Assembly (NCBI RefSeq): GCF_021491355.1
Contig: NZ_JAKENF010000002.1
Span: 1,095,067-1,159,066 of the forward strand
Direction: 5' to 3'
DNA from: Alitabrizicola rongguiensis
Lineage (GTDB): Bacteria; Pseudomonadota; Alphaproteobacteria; Rhodobacterales; Rhodobacteraceae
DNA length: 64,000 nucleotides
Below the pieces are notes generated by a model that did no database searches, was not told the DNA's origin, and was given only the letters and a program-made list of their open reading frames with translations. A program made the position numbers and the translations under genes. Positions 53,193-62,420 of this stretch are shown in pieces (position 1 is the stretch's first letter; every line of letters starts with the position of its first letter).

Positions 53193-53812
53193 GCCAGCCC
53201 CGCCAGGAACACCACGGACAGAATGCCGATCCAGATCAGGTCGAGAAAATGCCAGTACAGGCCGAACATCAACAACCTTTGCTTCGTGCGTCCCTCCTCT
53301 GGCTGGCGATGCAGAAGGCCGATCATCACCGCCGCCCAGATCAGCCCTGCCGAGATGTGCAGCCCGTGCAATCCGACCAGCGCGAAGTAGGACGACAGCC
53401 AGGCCGACCGGTCTGGTGTCGCCCCTGCGCCGATCATCTGGTGAAAGTCGCGAAGCTCGAGCCCAAGAAACATCGTGCCGAGCAGCATCGTCGCGATCAG
53501 CCAGCCAACAGCAGTTCCTGAGCCAAGACGGTGCTTCACCGCCAGCGCCGCAAGCCCACAGGTCAGCGAACTCGCCAGCAGCGCACCCGTCTGCAGGGCG
53601 ACACTGCCCAGGTTGAACAGCTCGGCAGGCCCGGGTCCGCCCGCGCGGCCCATTGTCGTGGCCGACGTCGCGTAGGTGGCAAAAAGGATCCCGAAGGTGA
53701 TGAGATCGCTCATCAGGAAGACCCAGAAGCCAAAGATGACCGGCTCTGCTTCCGCATGATCGTCACCATGGGCCGGGCCAAGGTTCAGGCCGGGATAAAG
53801 GCGGTGGATCAT
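53189..53812 (-). CDS. cyoC: cytochrome bo-type quinol oxidase subunit III
   Basis: A 207-residue five-segment membrane protein. It contains the CyoC motifs FGFWVFLMSDLITFGILFAT, ELRDFHQMIGAGATPDRSA and LVGLHGLHISAGLIW. The ATG at 53812 overlaps the cyoB stop by 4 bp. It is intact even though the upstream cyoB is frameshifted, so the message is presumably still made. Confidence 0.94.
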   Translation of the reverse strand: MIHRLYPGLNLGPAHGDDHAEAEPVIFGFWVFLMSDLITFGILFATYATSATTMGRAGGPGPAELFNLGSVALQTGALLASSLTCGLAALAVKHRLGSGTAVGWLIATMLLGTMFLGLELRDFHQMIGAGATPDRSAWLSSYFALVGLHGLHISAGLIWAAVMIGLLHRQPEEGRTKQRLLMFGLYWHFLDLIWIGILSVVFLAGLA

Positions 53813-55889
53813 GCCGGCTCCCCCTCGGGCGCGGCAAGCCCGCAGTTGGCGGGGCTGTCCTCCTCGTCCCGCGTGACGCCCCGCGCCTCGGCGATCGCCT
53901 TGCGCCATGCCCTGTCCTCTGCTGCAACGACCGCGGCAGGAACGACGGCCTCGACCTCCGACTCCGGCAGGAACGCGCGATAGATCAGCGATGCAGGCAC
54001 GATCACAAAGCTCACAAGCGCGAGCCACCAGATATGCCAGACAATGGCAAAGCCCATGACCGTCATCGCCAGACATAGGGTCAGGCCAAGATATGTCGGC
54101 CTTGGCATCTCGATATCCTCATAGCGCGCAGGCGCTTCATAGGCCTGCCCTGCGCCCTTTCGCGCAACAAAGTCATCGCGGTCTCTCACGACCGGGATGG
54201 TGGCGAAATTCCACGCAGGCGCCGGGGAGGGAATGCTCCACTCCAGCGTGCGCCCGTCCCAGGGATCCCCCAACGGCACCGACAGTTGCCCGCGTTGACG
54301 GATGCTGACCCAGAGGGTCACGAACAGCATGGTCAGCGCCAACAGGATCACCAGCGCGCCAAATCCGGCAATCGTCACCCAAGGCCCATAGGCGGCTTCG
54401 GTAAAGCTCGGCAACCGGCGCGGCATGCCTTGCAGGCCCAGGACATAGAGCGGAAGGAACGTCAGGCTGAAGCCGATGACCCAAAGCCACGCGGTCAGAC
54501 GACCCGTCCGCTCATCCAGCCGGAAGCCGAAGACCTTCGGGAACCAATAGTGAATGCCAGCGAGCACGCCGTAAAGGACGCCGGGGATCAGCACGTTGTG
54601 GAAATGCGCGACAAGGAAGACCGAGTTGTGCACCTGGTAGTCGACAGAAGGGTTGGCAAGGATCACGCCCGTAAGGCCGCCAACCGTGAACAGGATGAAG
54701 AACCCGGTCATGTAAACCATCGGCACGGTCATGCGGATCCGCCCGCGCCAGAGCGTCGCCATCCAGTCGTAGACCTTCACCCCGGTCGGCACCGCGATCA
54801 CCATGGTCGCGATCCCGAAGGCGATGTTGACCGACGCACTCTGCCCCATCGTGAAGAAGTGGTGGAGCCAGACGGTAAAGGCGATGACAGCGATCGCCAT
54901 CGTGGCAAGGACCAGCGAGGAGTAACCGTAAAGTCTCTTGGACGAGAAGGTGGACGCGATCTCGGACCAGATGCCATAGGCGGGCAGGACGAGGATGTAG
55001 ACCTCGGGGTGGCCGAACATCCAGAAGATGTTGGCGTAGTTCATCATGTTGCCGCCAAGGTCGTTGGTGAAGAAGTGGAAACCCAACACCCGGTCCAGCG
55101 CCAGCATCAGCGACGACACCGTTATCGGCGGCATGGCATAGACCAGCATGATCGCGCTGCACAGCGTGGTCCAGACAAAGAGCGGCATCCGCATCAGGGT
55201 CATGCCCGGCGCCCGACACTTGTAGATCGTCACGCAGAAATTGATGCCCGACATCAGCGATCCGATCCCCGCGATGACCACCGACCAGATCCAGTAATCC
55301 GGACCCACGCCGGGGCTGAAGACCGCTCCGGTATAGGGTGGATAGTTCGTCCAACCGCCCGTCGCGAACTCGCCGATGACCAGCGAGATCATCATCAATG
55401 CGGCACCCGCCGTGGTCAGGCCTAGGCTCACCTGGTTCATCACTGGAAAGGCCATGTCGCGCGCGCCGATCTGCAGCGGCAGGACGATGTTGATGAGACC
55501 GGCCACCATCGGCATGGCAAAAAAAAAATCATGATGGTGCCGTGCGTGCTGAACAGCTCGCCGAAATGCTCGGCCGTCAGGAAACCGCCAGACAGCGCTG
55601 TCGCCTGCTGGGCGCGCATCACGGCACCCTCTGCCACGCCGCGGGCCAGCATGACGACGGCGAGCACGATATACATGACGCCGATCCGCTTGTGGTCGGC
55701 ACTTGACAGCCAGTCGCGGAAAAGCGGCCCCCAGAGCCGATAGCGGGTCAGCAGCGCCAGTGTGACGATGGCGCCCAGGACGACGAGGCCCGCCGCGCTG
55801 GCCGCGACGATCGAGCTCGCGGTAGGAGAAGTGACCAGTTCGTAGAATGGGGTCTGCGTCAGGTCCAAACGACCGAAAAAGGCACTCAT
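53809..55889 (-). pseudogene. cyoB: cytochrome bo-type quinol oxidase subunit I, frameshifted in a T10 run
   Basis: About 693 residues if read through. The 5' part (start ATG 55889, overlapping cyoA by 4 bp) gives SSADHKRIGVMYIVLAVVML and ends correctly at STHGTIMIFF. The 3' part in the next frame starts AMPMVAGLINIVLPLQIGAR and carries the full catalytic core: GHPEVYILVLPAYG (Tyr-His pair), VWLHHFFTMG (copper ligands) and HFHNVLIPGVLYG (haem ligands). The break is at ten T on the coding strand (55519-55528 as A). Eleven T would restore IFFFAMP; as written the chain stops after 149 residues at 55440. This may be a sequencing error, a real mutation, or a site rescued by polymerase or ribosome slippage. 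Confidence 0.85.
55519..55528 (-). repeat. T10 tract at the cyoB frameshift
   Basis: Ten consecutive A on the plus strand (T on the coding strand) mark the point where the two halves of cyoB lie in different frames. One extra T joins them exactly. Runs of nine or more A/T are known to provoke transcriptional slippage in bacteria, and are also common places for read errors. Confidence 0.8.
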
Positions 55890-56800
55890 CGGAGAGCCTC
55901 GGGCTGATAGCCGGGTGCACCGGGTTGGGCCGAGGCCGGGACGGGCTGGCCACGATGATATCGATCGACGATCGTCGAAAACAGGTCCGGAGCGCCGAGG
56001 CGCAGCCGGATCGGCCCTTCGGCTATGCCGAACTGCAGCCTCGCGTCTTCGATCGTCCCGGCCCGTGCGAGCTCGGCGTAACTCGTCACGTCAAGAACTG
56101 GCGCCGAGGCGGCGGCTTCCATCCAGTCGGTCCAGTCGCCTTCGGTCAGAACCTCTGTCCGCACCGTCTGCTGGGCAAAGTCCGGCCCGTTGAACTGCAT
56201 GTTCCGCCCCTCGGCGACGCCGGTGCGGTCGGCGATCAGGTTCTGCGTCGTCACCATTCCCGGCATGGCATAGATCTGACCTGACAGCGCCGGCACCATG
56301 AAGCTTTGCATGACGGTATCGGTCGTCAGCTTCAGCGTCACCGGTCTGTCTTCGGGCAGAACCAGCGTGCCGACCGTTGCCACACCCTGTTCGGGGTAAA
56401 GGAAGACCCATTTCCAGTCGAGACCGACAACCTGAACCTCAAGCGGATCGGGGCCGAGCGGTCGGTAGGGATCGAGCGCAATCGTCGAACGCCAAAGCAG
56501 GATCGAGAGCAAGACGAACAGCACGAACGGCACCCCCCACATCGCCAGTTCGAGGCCGCGCGAATACTCGAAGTCGGGCCGATAGACGCCTTTCTTGACA
56601 CGCCGGTAGCGCCACAGGATCAGCGGCACTCCGATCAGCACGGGCAGGACCGCGACCATGGTAACGGCCGTCACCGTGATAAGATGCGCGCGCTGTGCTT
56701 CGGCCACCGGTCCAAGCGGAGACAAAATCCCCCGAGCCCAAGAAGCTGACCCAGCCATGCAGACGCAAAGGAACGGAAGTCCCGATTTCCACCGGATCAT
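55886..56800 (-). CDS. cyoA: cytochrome bo-type quinol oxidase subunit II
   Basis: A 304-residue protein. The N-terminal signal segment has a cysteine pair (FLCVCMAGSA), like the lipoprotein signal of CyoA. Two membrane segments follow (about residues 40-60 and 85-105), then a periplasmic cupredoxin domain with DWKWVFLYPEQGVATVG and SFMVPALSGQIYAMPGM. The CuA ligands of cytochrome c oxidases are absent (no C-x3-C), which points to a quinol rather than cytochrome c oxidase. It heads cyoABCD. A possible 73-residue frame upstream overlaps its start by 4 bp. Confidence 0.94.
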   Translation of the reverse strand: MIRWKSGLPFLCVCMAGSASWARGILSPLGPVAEAQRAHLITVTAVTMVAVLPVLIGVPLILWRYRRVKKGVYRPDFEYSRGLELAMWGVPFVLFVLLSILLWRSTIALDPYRPLGPDPLEVQVVGLDWKWVFLYPEQGVATVGTLVLPEDRPVTLKLTTDTVMQSFMVPALSGQIYAMPGMVTTQNLIADRTGVAEGRNMQFNGPDFAQQTVRTEVLTEGDWTDWMEAAASAPVLDVTSYAELARAGTIEDARLQFGIAEGPIRLRLGAPDLFSTIVDRYHRGQPVPASAQPGAPGYQPEALR

Positions 56801-57018
56801 CGCGATTCAACCTTCGCTTCCGTATTGCGCACTGCCGTCATCTGTGGCCGTAACACTCCTGACTTCCCGTCTGAAATCAAGCTGAAAGCGTGCGCGGCGG
56901 CGCACCCCGCTTCGTGGCCCTGCTCTGCAACAGGCCGGTCGCCGAAAATGGATTGGAGTCGACGGGTGACCTTGTCGTCTTCTTCGAGAATGGCGATGCC
57001 GATTGGCCCTTCGGCCAT
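56797..57018 (-). CDS. possible small leader gene upstream of cyoA, 73 residues
   Basis: The frame starts MAEGPIGIAILEEDDKVTRR, preceded by a GGGCAGG element, and its TGA overlaps the cyoA ATG as ATGA, the same coupling seen between all other cyo genes. The first 30 codons use G/C in third positions like the neighbours; the latter half looks less coding-like. No family is recognised. It could be a genuine cyo leader peptide or a chance frame. Apart from it, the 449-bp gap between cyoA and the DUF4405 gene shows no clear signal. Confidence 0.35.
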   Translation of the reverse strand: MAEGPIGIAILEEDDKVTRRLQSIFGDRPVAEQGHEAGCAAAHAFSLISDGKSGVLRPQMTAVRNTEAKVESR

Positions 57019-57249
57019 GGGCCTGCCCAGTTCCTGTCCGGGTCATTGGGCTGGCGGCCCATTTGATCCGCCGGCCCGGACCCGCTTCTTGTGTCCCGCC
57101 GGACTGGATCTCGCGACCCTCTACCGCCTACTAACCCCGGTCCGTTGCCATTCAAGAATCTCCACAAGGACAGCGACGGAAAACGGGGGCATGGGCGTAG
57201 GAATCACGGGAGGACAAGCTTCGACTATGACTCACGAGGACCTGACCAG

Positions 57250-57753
57250 ATGACGAAGATGCTCTCCGGCTACGCAACCCCGTTCATCACGGGCCTGTTT
57301 ATCGTCTCGCTGATTTCGGGCATTGCCCTGTTCTTCCACGTCGGCCCCGGCGGATTTCACGGCATGCACGAATGGCTGTCGATGGTGCTGATCCTGCCCT
57401 TCGGCCTGCACCTGTGGCGGAACTGGCGCCCGATGATATCCTACTTCCGTCACATGCCGATGGTTGTCGCGCTGGCGGTCTCGGCTCTTGCCGCGGGGGT
57501 GTTCCTGCTGCCTGCCGGCGAGAGTGCCGCGGTCGGCGGCCCACCACAATTCCAGCTGGCGCATCTGGTGCTCACGCGGCCTCTATCGGACGTAGCCCCC
57601 GCGATCGGCCTGACGACCGAAGCCCTGACGGCCCGGCTCGCCGCTGCGGGCCTCACGGTAAATGACGCCGGTCAGCCCCTGACCGAAATCGCCGCGACTT
57701 CGGCCAAGACCGAGGCCGACCTCGACGTAGCCCTGATCACGGGAGGCGAGTGA
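57250..57753 (+). CDS. DUF4405 membrane protein
   Basis: A 167-residue protein with three membrane segments (YATPFITGLFIVSLISGIAL; EWLSMVLILPFGLHLWRNW; MVVALAVSALAAGVFLL). The histidines His-x2-His in GGFHGMHEW and GLHLWRNW fit the DUF4405 pattern, which resembles small cytochrome b-like haem proteins. The C-terminal tail (residues 100-167) is extracytoplasmic or cytosolic and polar. The ATG at 57250 overlaps the TGA of an 8-codon frame. It is followed directly by the siderophore-interacting flavoprotein, overlapping by one base. Confidence 0.8.
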   Translation: MTKMLSGYATPFITGLFIVSLISGIALFFHVGPGGFHGMHEWLSMVLILPFGLHLWRNWRPMISYFRHMPMVVALAVSALAAGVFLLPAGESAAVGGPPQFQLAHLVLTRPLSDVAPAIGLTTEALTARLAAAGLTVNDAGQPLTEIAATSAKTEADLDVALITGGE

Positions 57754-58499
57754 TGGACCAGTCCTCGAAGACACCCCTCCTGACACGCCTGCGCCACGAA
57801 ACCAGGCGGCGTGAGCTAAGCATTATCTCCAGCCGGCGCGTCACGCCCAACATGTTGCGCCTCCGCCTGGGCGGTCCGGAGTTGGCAGATTTCGTGTCGG
57901 CGTCGCCGGCGGATCACGTGAAACTCTTTGTCCCAGATGGCACGGGTGGCAAGGTCATGCGCGACTATACGCCCCGCCGCCATGACCCAGAGGAGAGTTG
58001 GCTCGAGATCGACTTTGCCCTGCACGATGCGGGACCTGCAACACTCTGGGCCCTGCAGGCGCGCCCCGGCGACCGGGCCGAGATCGGCGGCCCGCGCGGG
58101 TCTCTGGTCATTGGCGGGCCGGTGGCGTCGTGGGTGCTGATCGGGGACGAGACTGCCTTGCCCTCCATCGCGCGGCGGATCGAGGAGTTGCCACCCGGCG
58201 CGACCGTAACCAGTATTGTCGCCGTATCCGACATTGCCGACCAACAGGTGGTCGAGACAAAGGCGGATCATGAGCCGATTTGGGTGCATCGCAAAGACCC
58301 GGCCGATGCGACCGCGCTCGCAACCGCGCTTGAGGCGGTAGCATTGCCGCCGCAGACTTTTGTCTGGATCGCCGCAGAGGCCGGCGTAGCCCGCGCCCTG
58401 CGCGATGCGGTGCTGGCGCGGGGCGTCCCGCCGGAATGGCTGCGCGCGGCGGGCTACTGGGTTGTCGGCGAGGCCGATGCCTCGGTCAAGGATCTCTGA
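57753..58499 (+). CDS. siderophore-interacting protein (FAD-dependent ferric reductase family)
   Basis: A 248-residue SIP/ViuB-type flavoprotein. The FAD-binding part has RVTPNMLRLRLGGPEL, the loop HVKLFVPDG and the flavin motif RDYTPRRHDPEESWLEIDF. The NAD(P)H part has ASWVLIGDETALPSIARRIE, then WIAAEAGVARALRDAV. These enzymes reduce ferric iron on siderophores in the cytosol. The start is ATG 57753 (GTG 57750 in frame), with GGGAGG at 57741-57746. It is interlaced with the DUF4405 stop and lies 38 bp before a tannase-like gene, so the three likely form one operon. Confidence 0.9.
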   Translation: MDQSSKTPLLTRLRHETRRRELSIISSRRVTPNMLRLRLGGPELADFVSASPADHVKLFVPDGTGGKVMRDYTPRRHDPEESWLEIDFALHDAGPATLWALQARPGDRAEIGGPRGSLVIGGPVASWVLIGDETALPSIARRIEELPPGATVTSIVAVSDIADQQVVETKADHEPIWVHRKDPADATALATALEAVALPPQTFVWIAAEAGVARALRDAVLARGVPPEWLRAAGYWVVGEADASVKDL

Positions 58500-58537
58500 T
58501 CCCCGCGCTGCACGACAGACTGGAAGGAAGCTTTGAA

Positions 58538-60226
58538 ATGAAATCTGGGACATTGAGCAAAGAGGCAGGCTGGCTTGCTGCAACAGCAACGACATTGGTC
58601 CTGAGCGGAGGGGCTGCATTGGCACAGGGCACCCATGATGCTGAACTGCGGATCGACCCGGCCGCCTATGCCACGGTCCATGTGACGGTGGACGGGTCGC
58701 CGATGGCTCTGCGTCGCTATGAGGCCGTATATGTGGGCAAGCCGATCGCCATGGCCGAGGAGCAACCTGCCCGCAGTATGGGGCCCGGGGGCAGCCCGTC
58801 CAGGTCAAAGACACAGACGCTGGCCGATCCGTACGCTTACCAAAAGCTCGCCATCTTTGTTCCGCCAGGCGCGACCGACACCTCGGCCATCATCCTGAAC
58901 GTCAGCAATGGCGGGTGGTTCGCCAGTGAGTTGCGGGACGGAATCGAAGAGGGCAAGGCATATGTCTCGGACAGCGATACCGACAAGGCAGGCGCGGCAC
59001 TGGCTGCAGGGTATGTTTATGTTGATGTCGGGACGCGCGGGCGTGGAATCATCGCGGTCAACGGCAGCTATCCCGGCCATGCGCCTGCGGCGGTCGTCGA
59101 TACCAAGGCGGCAATCCGCTGGCTGCGGCTGAACGATTCCGCCCTTCCGGGATCTGCCGAACGGATCGTCGTGACCGGCACATCGGGTGGTGGCGGATTG
59201 ACAGCGGTCGTCGCAGCCTCTGGCGACAGTTCCGACTACCAGCCCTATCTGGCCGAAATCGGGGCCGCAGGTATGGCCGCCGACAAAACGAGCACGCTTT
59301 CGGACGCGGTATTCGCTGCGATCGCATACTGCCCGATCACCGATCTTGGCCATGCGGACATGGCGTACGAATGGCTCTATGGCCCGTTGCGCGGCGCAGG
59401 AAACACCGCGGGAGGGCTCTTGACGGATGAGCAGTCCTCGGCCTCGGCCAAGCTGGCGATGGCCTATCCAGAATACCTCGCAGGCCTCGGCCTGACGCTG
59501 GCCGACGGTCAGGCGCTGACCGTCGAAACGATGACCGAGGCGATCTCGGCCGAGGTGATCGCCTCGGTCGAACGACATGTCGCTACCGGCGGCTCGGTGC
59601 CTGCGATGGGCGAGCCTTTTGACGTGACCATCCCGCGCATGTTCGGCGGCGAAGTCGCGATCAACCTGCCCAACACCTGGGTCAGCGTCGAGGCAGGGCG
59701 GGTCACAGGTTTCGACCTGCAGGCCTTCCTGGCCTTCGTGGCACAGGTCACGGCGCTGAAGCCCGTGCCGGCCTTCGACCGCAGCAACAACACCGGCAAT
59801 GAAGGCATCGACGGCGAGAACACGCTGTTCGGCACGGTCGGCCAGGCATGGTCCAACTTTACACCCTATGGCTGGAACGCGAATGACATCGCTGGCGACG
59901 GATCGGGCATGGACGACACGGGAGCCGACTGGCAGACTTGGCTTGCGGGCGACGGAGCGCATCTCGCTGAACAGATCCGCATGATCGACCCGATGTCCTA
60001 TCTGAGGACGGACGCGAAAGCCGCGCCCTACTGGTATGTCCGTCACGGGATGATCGACCGTGACACGTCCTTTGCCGTCGAAGTCGCCCTATCTCGCGCC
60101 ATCGCGGGCGATTCCGACGTGCGGGAGGTCAACTTTGCCCTCCCCTGGATGACACCGCATAGCGGCGACTACGACGTTCAGGAAGCCTATCACTGGCTAG
60201 CGCGGATGCTTGCGGGCGCGAAGTAG
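58538..60226 (+). CDS. secreted subtype-B tannase-like alpha/beta hydrolase
   Basis: A 562-residue exported enzyme with signal peptide MKSGTLSKEAGWLAATATTL through about residue 30 (ends ALAQG). The nucleophile elbow is VVTGTSGGGGL (Ser216), after YVDVGTRGRG and GHAPAAVVDTKAAIRWLR, which closely follow the pattern of lactobacillal tannase. A C-terminal segment YWYVRHGMIDRDTSFAVEVA matches the tannase region with acidic and histidine residues of the triad. Family members hydrolyse galloyl esters (tannins) or related phenolic esters. The ATG at 58538 has GGAAGGAAG upstream. A weak 6-bp hairpin (60254-60273) follows the stop. Confidence 0.82.
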   Translation: MKSGTLSKEAGWLAATATTLVLSGGAALAQGTHDAELRIDPAAYATVHVTVDGSPMALRRYEAVYVGKPIAMAEEQPARSMGPGGSPSRSKTQTLADPYAYQKLAIFVPPGATDTSAIILNVSNGGWFASELRDGIEEGKAYVSDSDTDKAGAALAAGYVYVDVGTRGRGIIAVNGSYPGHAPAAVVDTKAAIRWLRLNDSALPGSAERIVVTGTSGGGGLTAVVAASGDSSDYQPYLAEIGAAGMAADKTSTLSDAVFAAIAYCPITDLGHADMAYEWLYGPLRGAGNTAGGLLTDEQSSASAKLAMAYPEYLAGLGLTLADGQALTVETMTEAISAEVIASVERHVATGGSVPAMGEPFDVTIPRMFGGEVAINLPNTWVSVEAGRVTGFDLQAFLAFVAQVTALKPVPAFDRSNNTGNEGIDGENTLFGTVGQAWSNFTPYGWNANDIAGDGSGMDDTGADWQTWLAGDGAHLAEQIRMIDPMSYLRTDAKAAPYWYVRHGMIDRDTSFAVEVALSRAIAGDSDVREVNFALPWMTPHSGDYDVQEAYHWLARMLAGAK

Positions 60227-60868
60227 CCGCAGGGCGCCATCGATACTCTGCGACCACAGGAGACAATCTGTGGCCGCTCGTTTGCGAGACGCCCCTAACG
60301 TCTGAGACCAAGGTTCTGTTGCTTGAGCATACCGAATATTCGCGCGTCGGAGATCCAGGCAAATGTCTGCGACTTCAACTCCAGCGGTTGAGGTGCTGCA
60401 AGCAGCCCTCTAGCTCTGGCCAGGTCCTTCAGTTGCATATAGGGCGGACAGTCCTCGGTCCTGGCCTTCGGGACAGTTCGACCGATGAATCGGAAGTGGC
60501 GATTCCGCCAGCCGCTTCGGTTCCTGACGGCCACTCCTCGATCCGGCGTAGGGACGAAGGCGGGGCCATCCCATCCCCGATCGGATAGAGGCCGTGGATC
60601 GTACTACCAATCGTCTGCGACCCGCGCGGACTGCCTATCTGGGCTGGATCGCCAAGCCCTGCGCTGAGCGCCCAAAGCGTTGCAGGCCAGCGTCATGCGG
60701 CGCAAAGTCGATGTGGAGCCAGCCCGCCTGCGCATCGTCGCGACAGGGCGCACAACGATTGCGCGATCGAAACTGCGGCAGGCGAAAGATCAGAGTTCAA
60801 CATGCCGGCCCCAATTGACATGTAACATTTCGAAATTCTAGCTTAGTGAAAAAGGGAACGAGGGGTCG
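60227..60868. other. 642-bp intergenic region, possible decayed flavoprotein remnant
   Basis: There is no intact gene. A hairpin CCACAG/CTGTGG at 60254-60273 follows the tannase gene. On the minus strand around 60430-60650 a frame reads STIHGLYPIGDGMA and, 17 residues later, AAGGIATS, faintly like the C-terminal FAD motif GLYPIGEGAGYAGGI of flavoprotein dehydrogenases split by an insertion. This is weak and could be chance. The last 100 bp should contain the promoter of the downstream dehydrogenase gene. Confidence 0.3.
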
Positions 60869-61951
60869 ATGCCCAACAGTGCACAAATCATCCGCGGGGC
60901 GCGATTCCCGGGCAGGTATCTGCAAGGCAAAGGCGCACTCGATCGACTGGGAGAAGAAGCGGCACGATTCTCCGGCCGCGCCTGTGTTTTGGTGGACGCA
61001 GCCATCTTCGACATGGTTTCGGAGCGGACGGCGCGATGCCTGGCATCCATCGAGCACTTCAGCCAGCACCGCTTTGGCGGGGAATGCACGGAAAGTGCCA
61101 TTTCAGACCTCATTGGTCTTGCCGCGCACAACGCTGCTACCGTCGTCGTCGGGATCGGCGGCGGCAAGACGCTTGATACCGCCAAGGCTGCGGCGGCGAA
61201 GGCCGGCCTGCCGGTGATCATTGTGCCGACCATTGCGGCCTCGGATGCGCCTTGCTCTGCGCTGTCGGTCATCTACAAGGACGAAGGCACAGTGGCCCAT
61301 GATCTGTTCCTGCCAAGAAACCCCGACCTGGTTCTTGTTGACACCGAGATCATAGCCAACGCCCCTTCCCGCTTTCTGGCGGCAGGAATCGGTGACGCAT
61401 TGGCGACGTGGTACGAGGCGAATTCCTGCCAGACAAGCGGCGCGAAGAACTGCCTTGGACTGCCGGGGTTGCCGCTTGCCTATGCGGTAGCACGCCAATG
61501 TCTCGAAACGGTCCTCGAACATGGAGCGGCTGCACTGGCAGAGTGTGACAAGCGTGTAGCCGGTCCTGCACTCGAGCGCGTGGTCGAGGCAAACATATTG
61601 CTGTCAGGCCTGGGGTTCGAGTCGGGCGGAGTTGCCGCAGCCCATGCGATCCATCACGGATTGACCGAGTTGGACGAAACGCACGCTTTTCTTCATGGCG
61701 AGAAGGTCGCCATTGGGGTGCTGGCCGGTCTGATCCTCAACGGACAGGACGCGGAGTTCGACCGGGTGCGACGGTTCTGCCAAGAGACCCGTCTGCCCAC
61801 CAGGCTGGCAGATATCGGGATTTCCGACGTGACGGACGCAAAACTCCAGTTGGTTGCCCGTCGGGCGTGCCGTCCCGGCGAGATCATCCACAACGAACCT
61901 TTTGCCGTTTCAGAGGATCAGGTCGTCGCAGCGTTGCAAAGGCTTATCTGA
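60869..61951 (+). CDS. gldA: glycerol dehydrogenase-type iron/zinc alcohol dehydrogenase
   Basis: A 360-residue group III metal-dependent dehydrogenase. NAD-binding elements are VVGIGGGKTLDTAKA and VPTIAASDAPCSALSVI. Metal ligands are the Asp in AAGIGDALATWYEA and histidines in AAAHAIHHGLTELDETHAFLHGE (positions around residue 255-273). GldA oxidises glycerol to dihydroxyacetone; relatives act on hydroxy ketones and diols. The gene stands alone on the plus strand, convergent with the GlcG gene. The ATG is preceded by GAACGAGGGG at 60855-60864. Confidence 0.88.
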   Translation: MPNSAQIIRGARFPGRYLQGKGALDRLGEEAARFSGRACVLVDAAIFDMVSERTARCLASIEHFSQHRFGGECTESAISDLIGLAAHNAATVVVGIGGGKTLDTAKAAAAKAGLPVIIVPTIAASDAPCSALSVIYKDEGTVAHDLFLPRNPDLVLVDTEIIANAPSRFLAAGIGDALATWYEANSCQTSGAKNCLGLPGLPLAYAVARQCLETVLEHGAAALAECDKRVAGPALERVVEANILLSGLGFESGGVAAAHAIHHGLTELDETHAFLHGEKVAIGVLAGLILNGQDAEFDRVRRFCQETRLPTRLADIGISDVTDAKLQLVARRACRPGEIIHNEPFAVSEDQVVAALQRLI

Positions 61952-61979
61952 AGAGCATGCACTGGTAGAGACGATTGCC

Positions 61980-62420
61980 CTACGCAGTCGAGGAGAGTCC
62001 GCAACTTGCCAGAGCGGCCTCTGCGCAATGCACATCCTGATCGACCAGCGCACCCGAGACGCCGATCGCTCCGACAACCTCGCCGTCGATCACAATCGGA
62101 AGCCCACCGCCCCAAAGCATCAGCCGCTCTCTGTTCGCGGCCCCCAGGCGCAGCGGGTCCTGCTCCATCCTCTGGCGCAAGGCATCGGTTCCCCGGCGCA
62201 TTGTCGCAGCCGTCCAGGCTTTGTCCGTCGCGAAGGCAACCATGGGCTCGTTCACGCCGTTCATGCGCAAGAGGGCAAGCGGCAGGCCACTGGCGTCCAC
62301 GGCAACGGCACAGATCCTGACTTTGATCCGTGTCGCCTCGTCGATCGCTGCCCTGACAAGGGCAGCGGCGGTTTCGGTAGTGATGTCCCGTCGCGTGGTT
62401 GTCGCCGCCGTACCAGTCAT
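61980..62420 (-). CDS. GlcG/HbpS family protein
   Basis: A 146-residue protein of the GlcG/HbpS (DUF336) fold. Seen are VCAVAVDASGLPLALLRM-like core (ICAVAVDASGLPLALLRMNG), FATDKAWTAATMRRGT and GGGLPIVIDGEVVGAIGVSG. Members bind haem or cobalamin-like cofactors or small metabolites and often accompany oxidative catabolic genes; the exact role is unknown. It overlaps the upstream aldehyde dehydrogenase gene by 4 bp, so it is in that operon. Confidence 0.88.
   Translation of the reverse strand: MTGTAATTTRRDITTETAAALVRAAIDEATRIKVRICAVAVDASGLPLALLRMNGVNEPMVAFATDKAWTAATMRRGTDALRQRMEQDPLRLGAANRERLMLWGGGLPIVIDGEVVGAIGVSGALVDQDVHCAEAALASCGLSSTA

Noticed and set aside
55440..55889. Programmed frameshift of the transposase type in cyoB
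   Set aside because: The flanking genes are oxidase subunits with no inverted terminal repeats, so it is not an insertion sequence; slippage at T10 is kept only as a possibility in the findings.
58436..58537. Longer start for the tannase-like gene inside the siderophore-interacting gene
   Set aside because: The frame is open upstream, but the signal peptide and the GGAAGGAAG site fix the start at ATG 58538.
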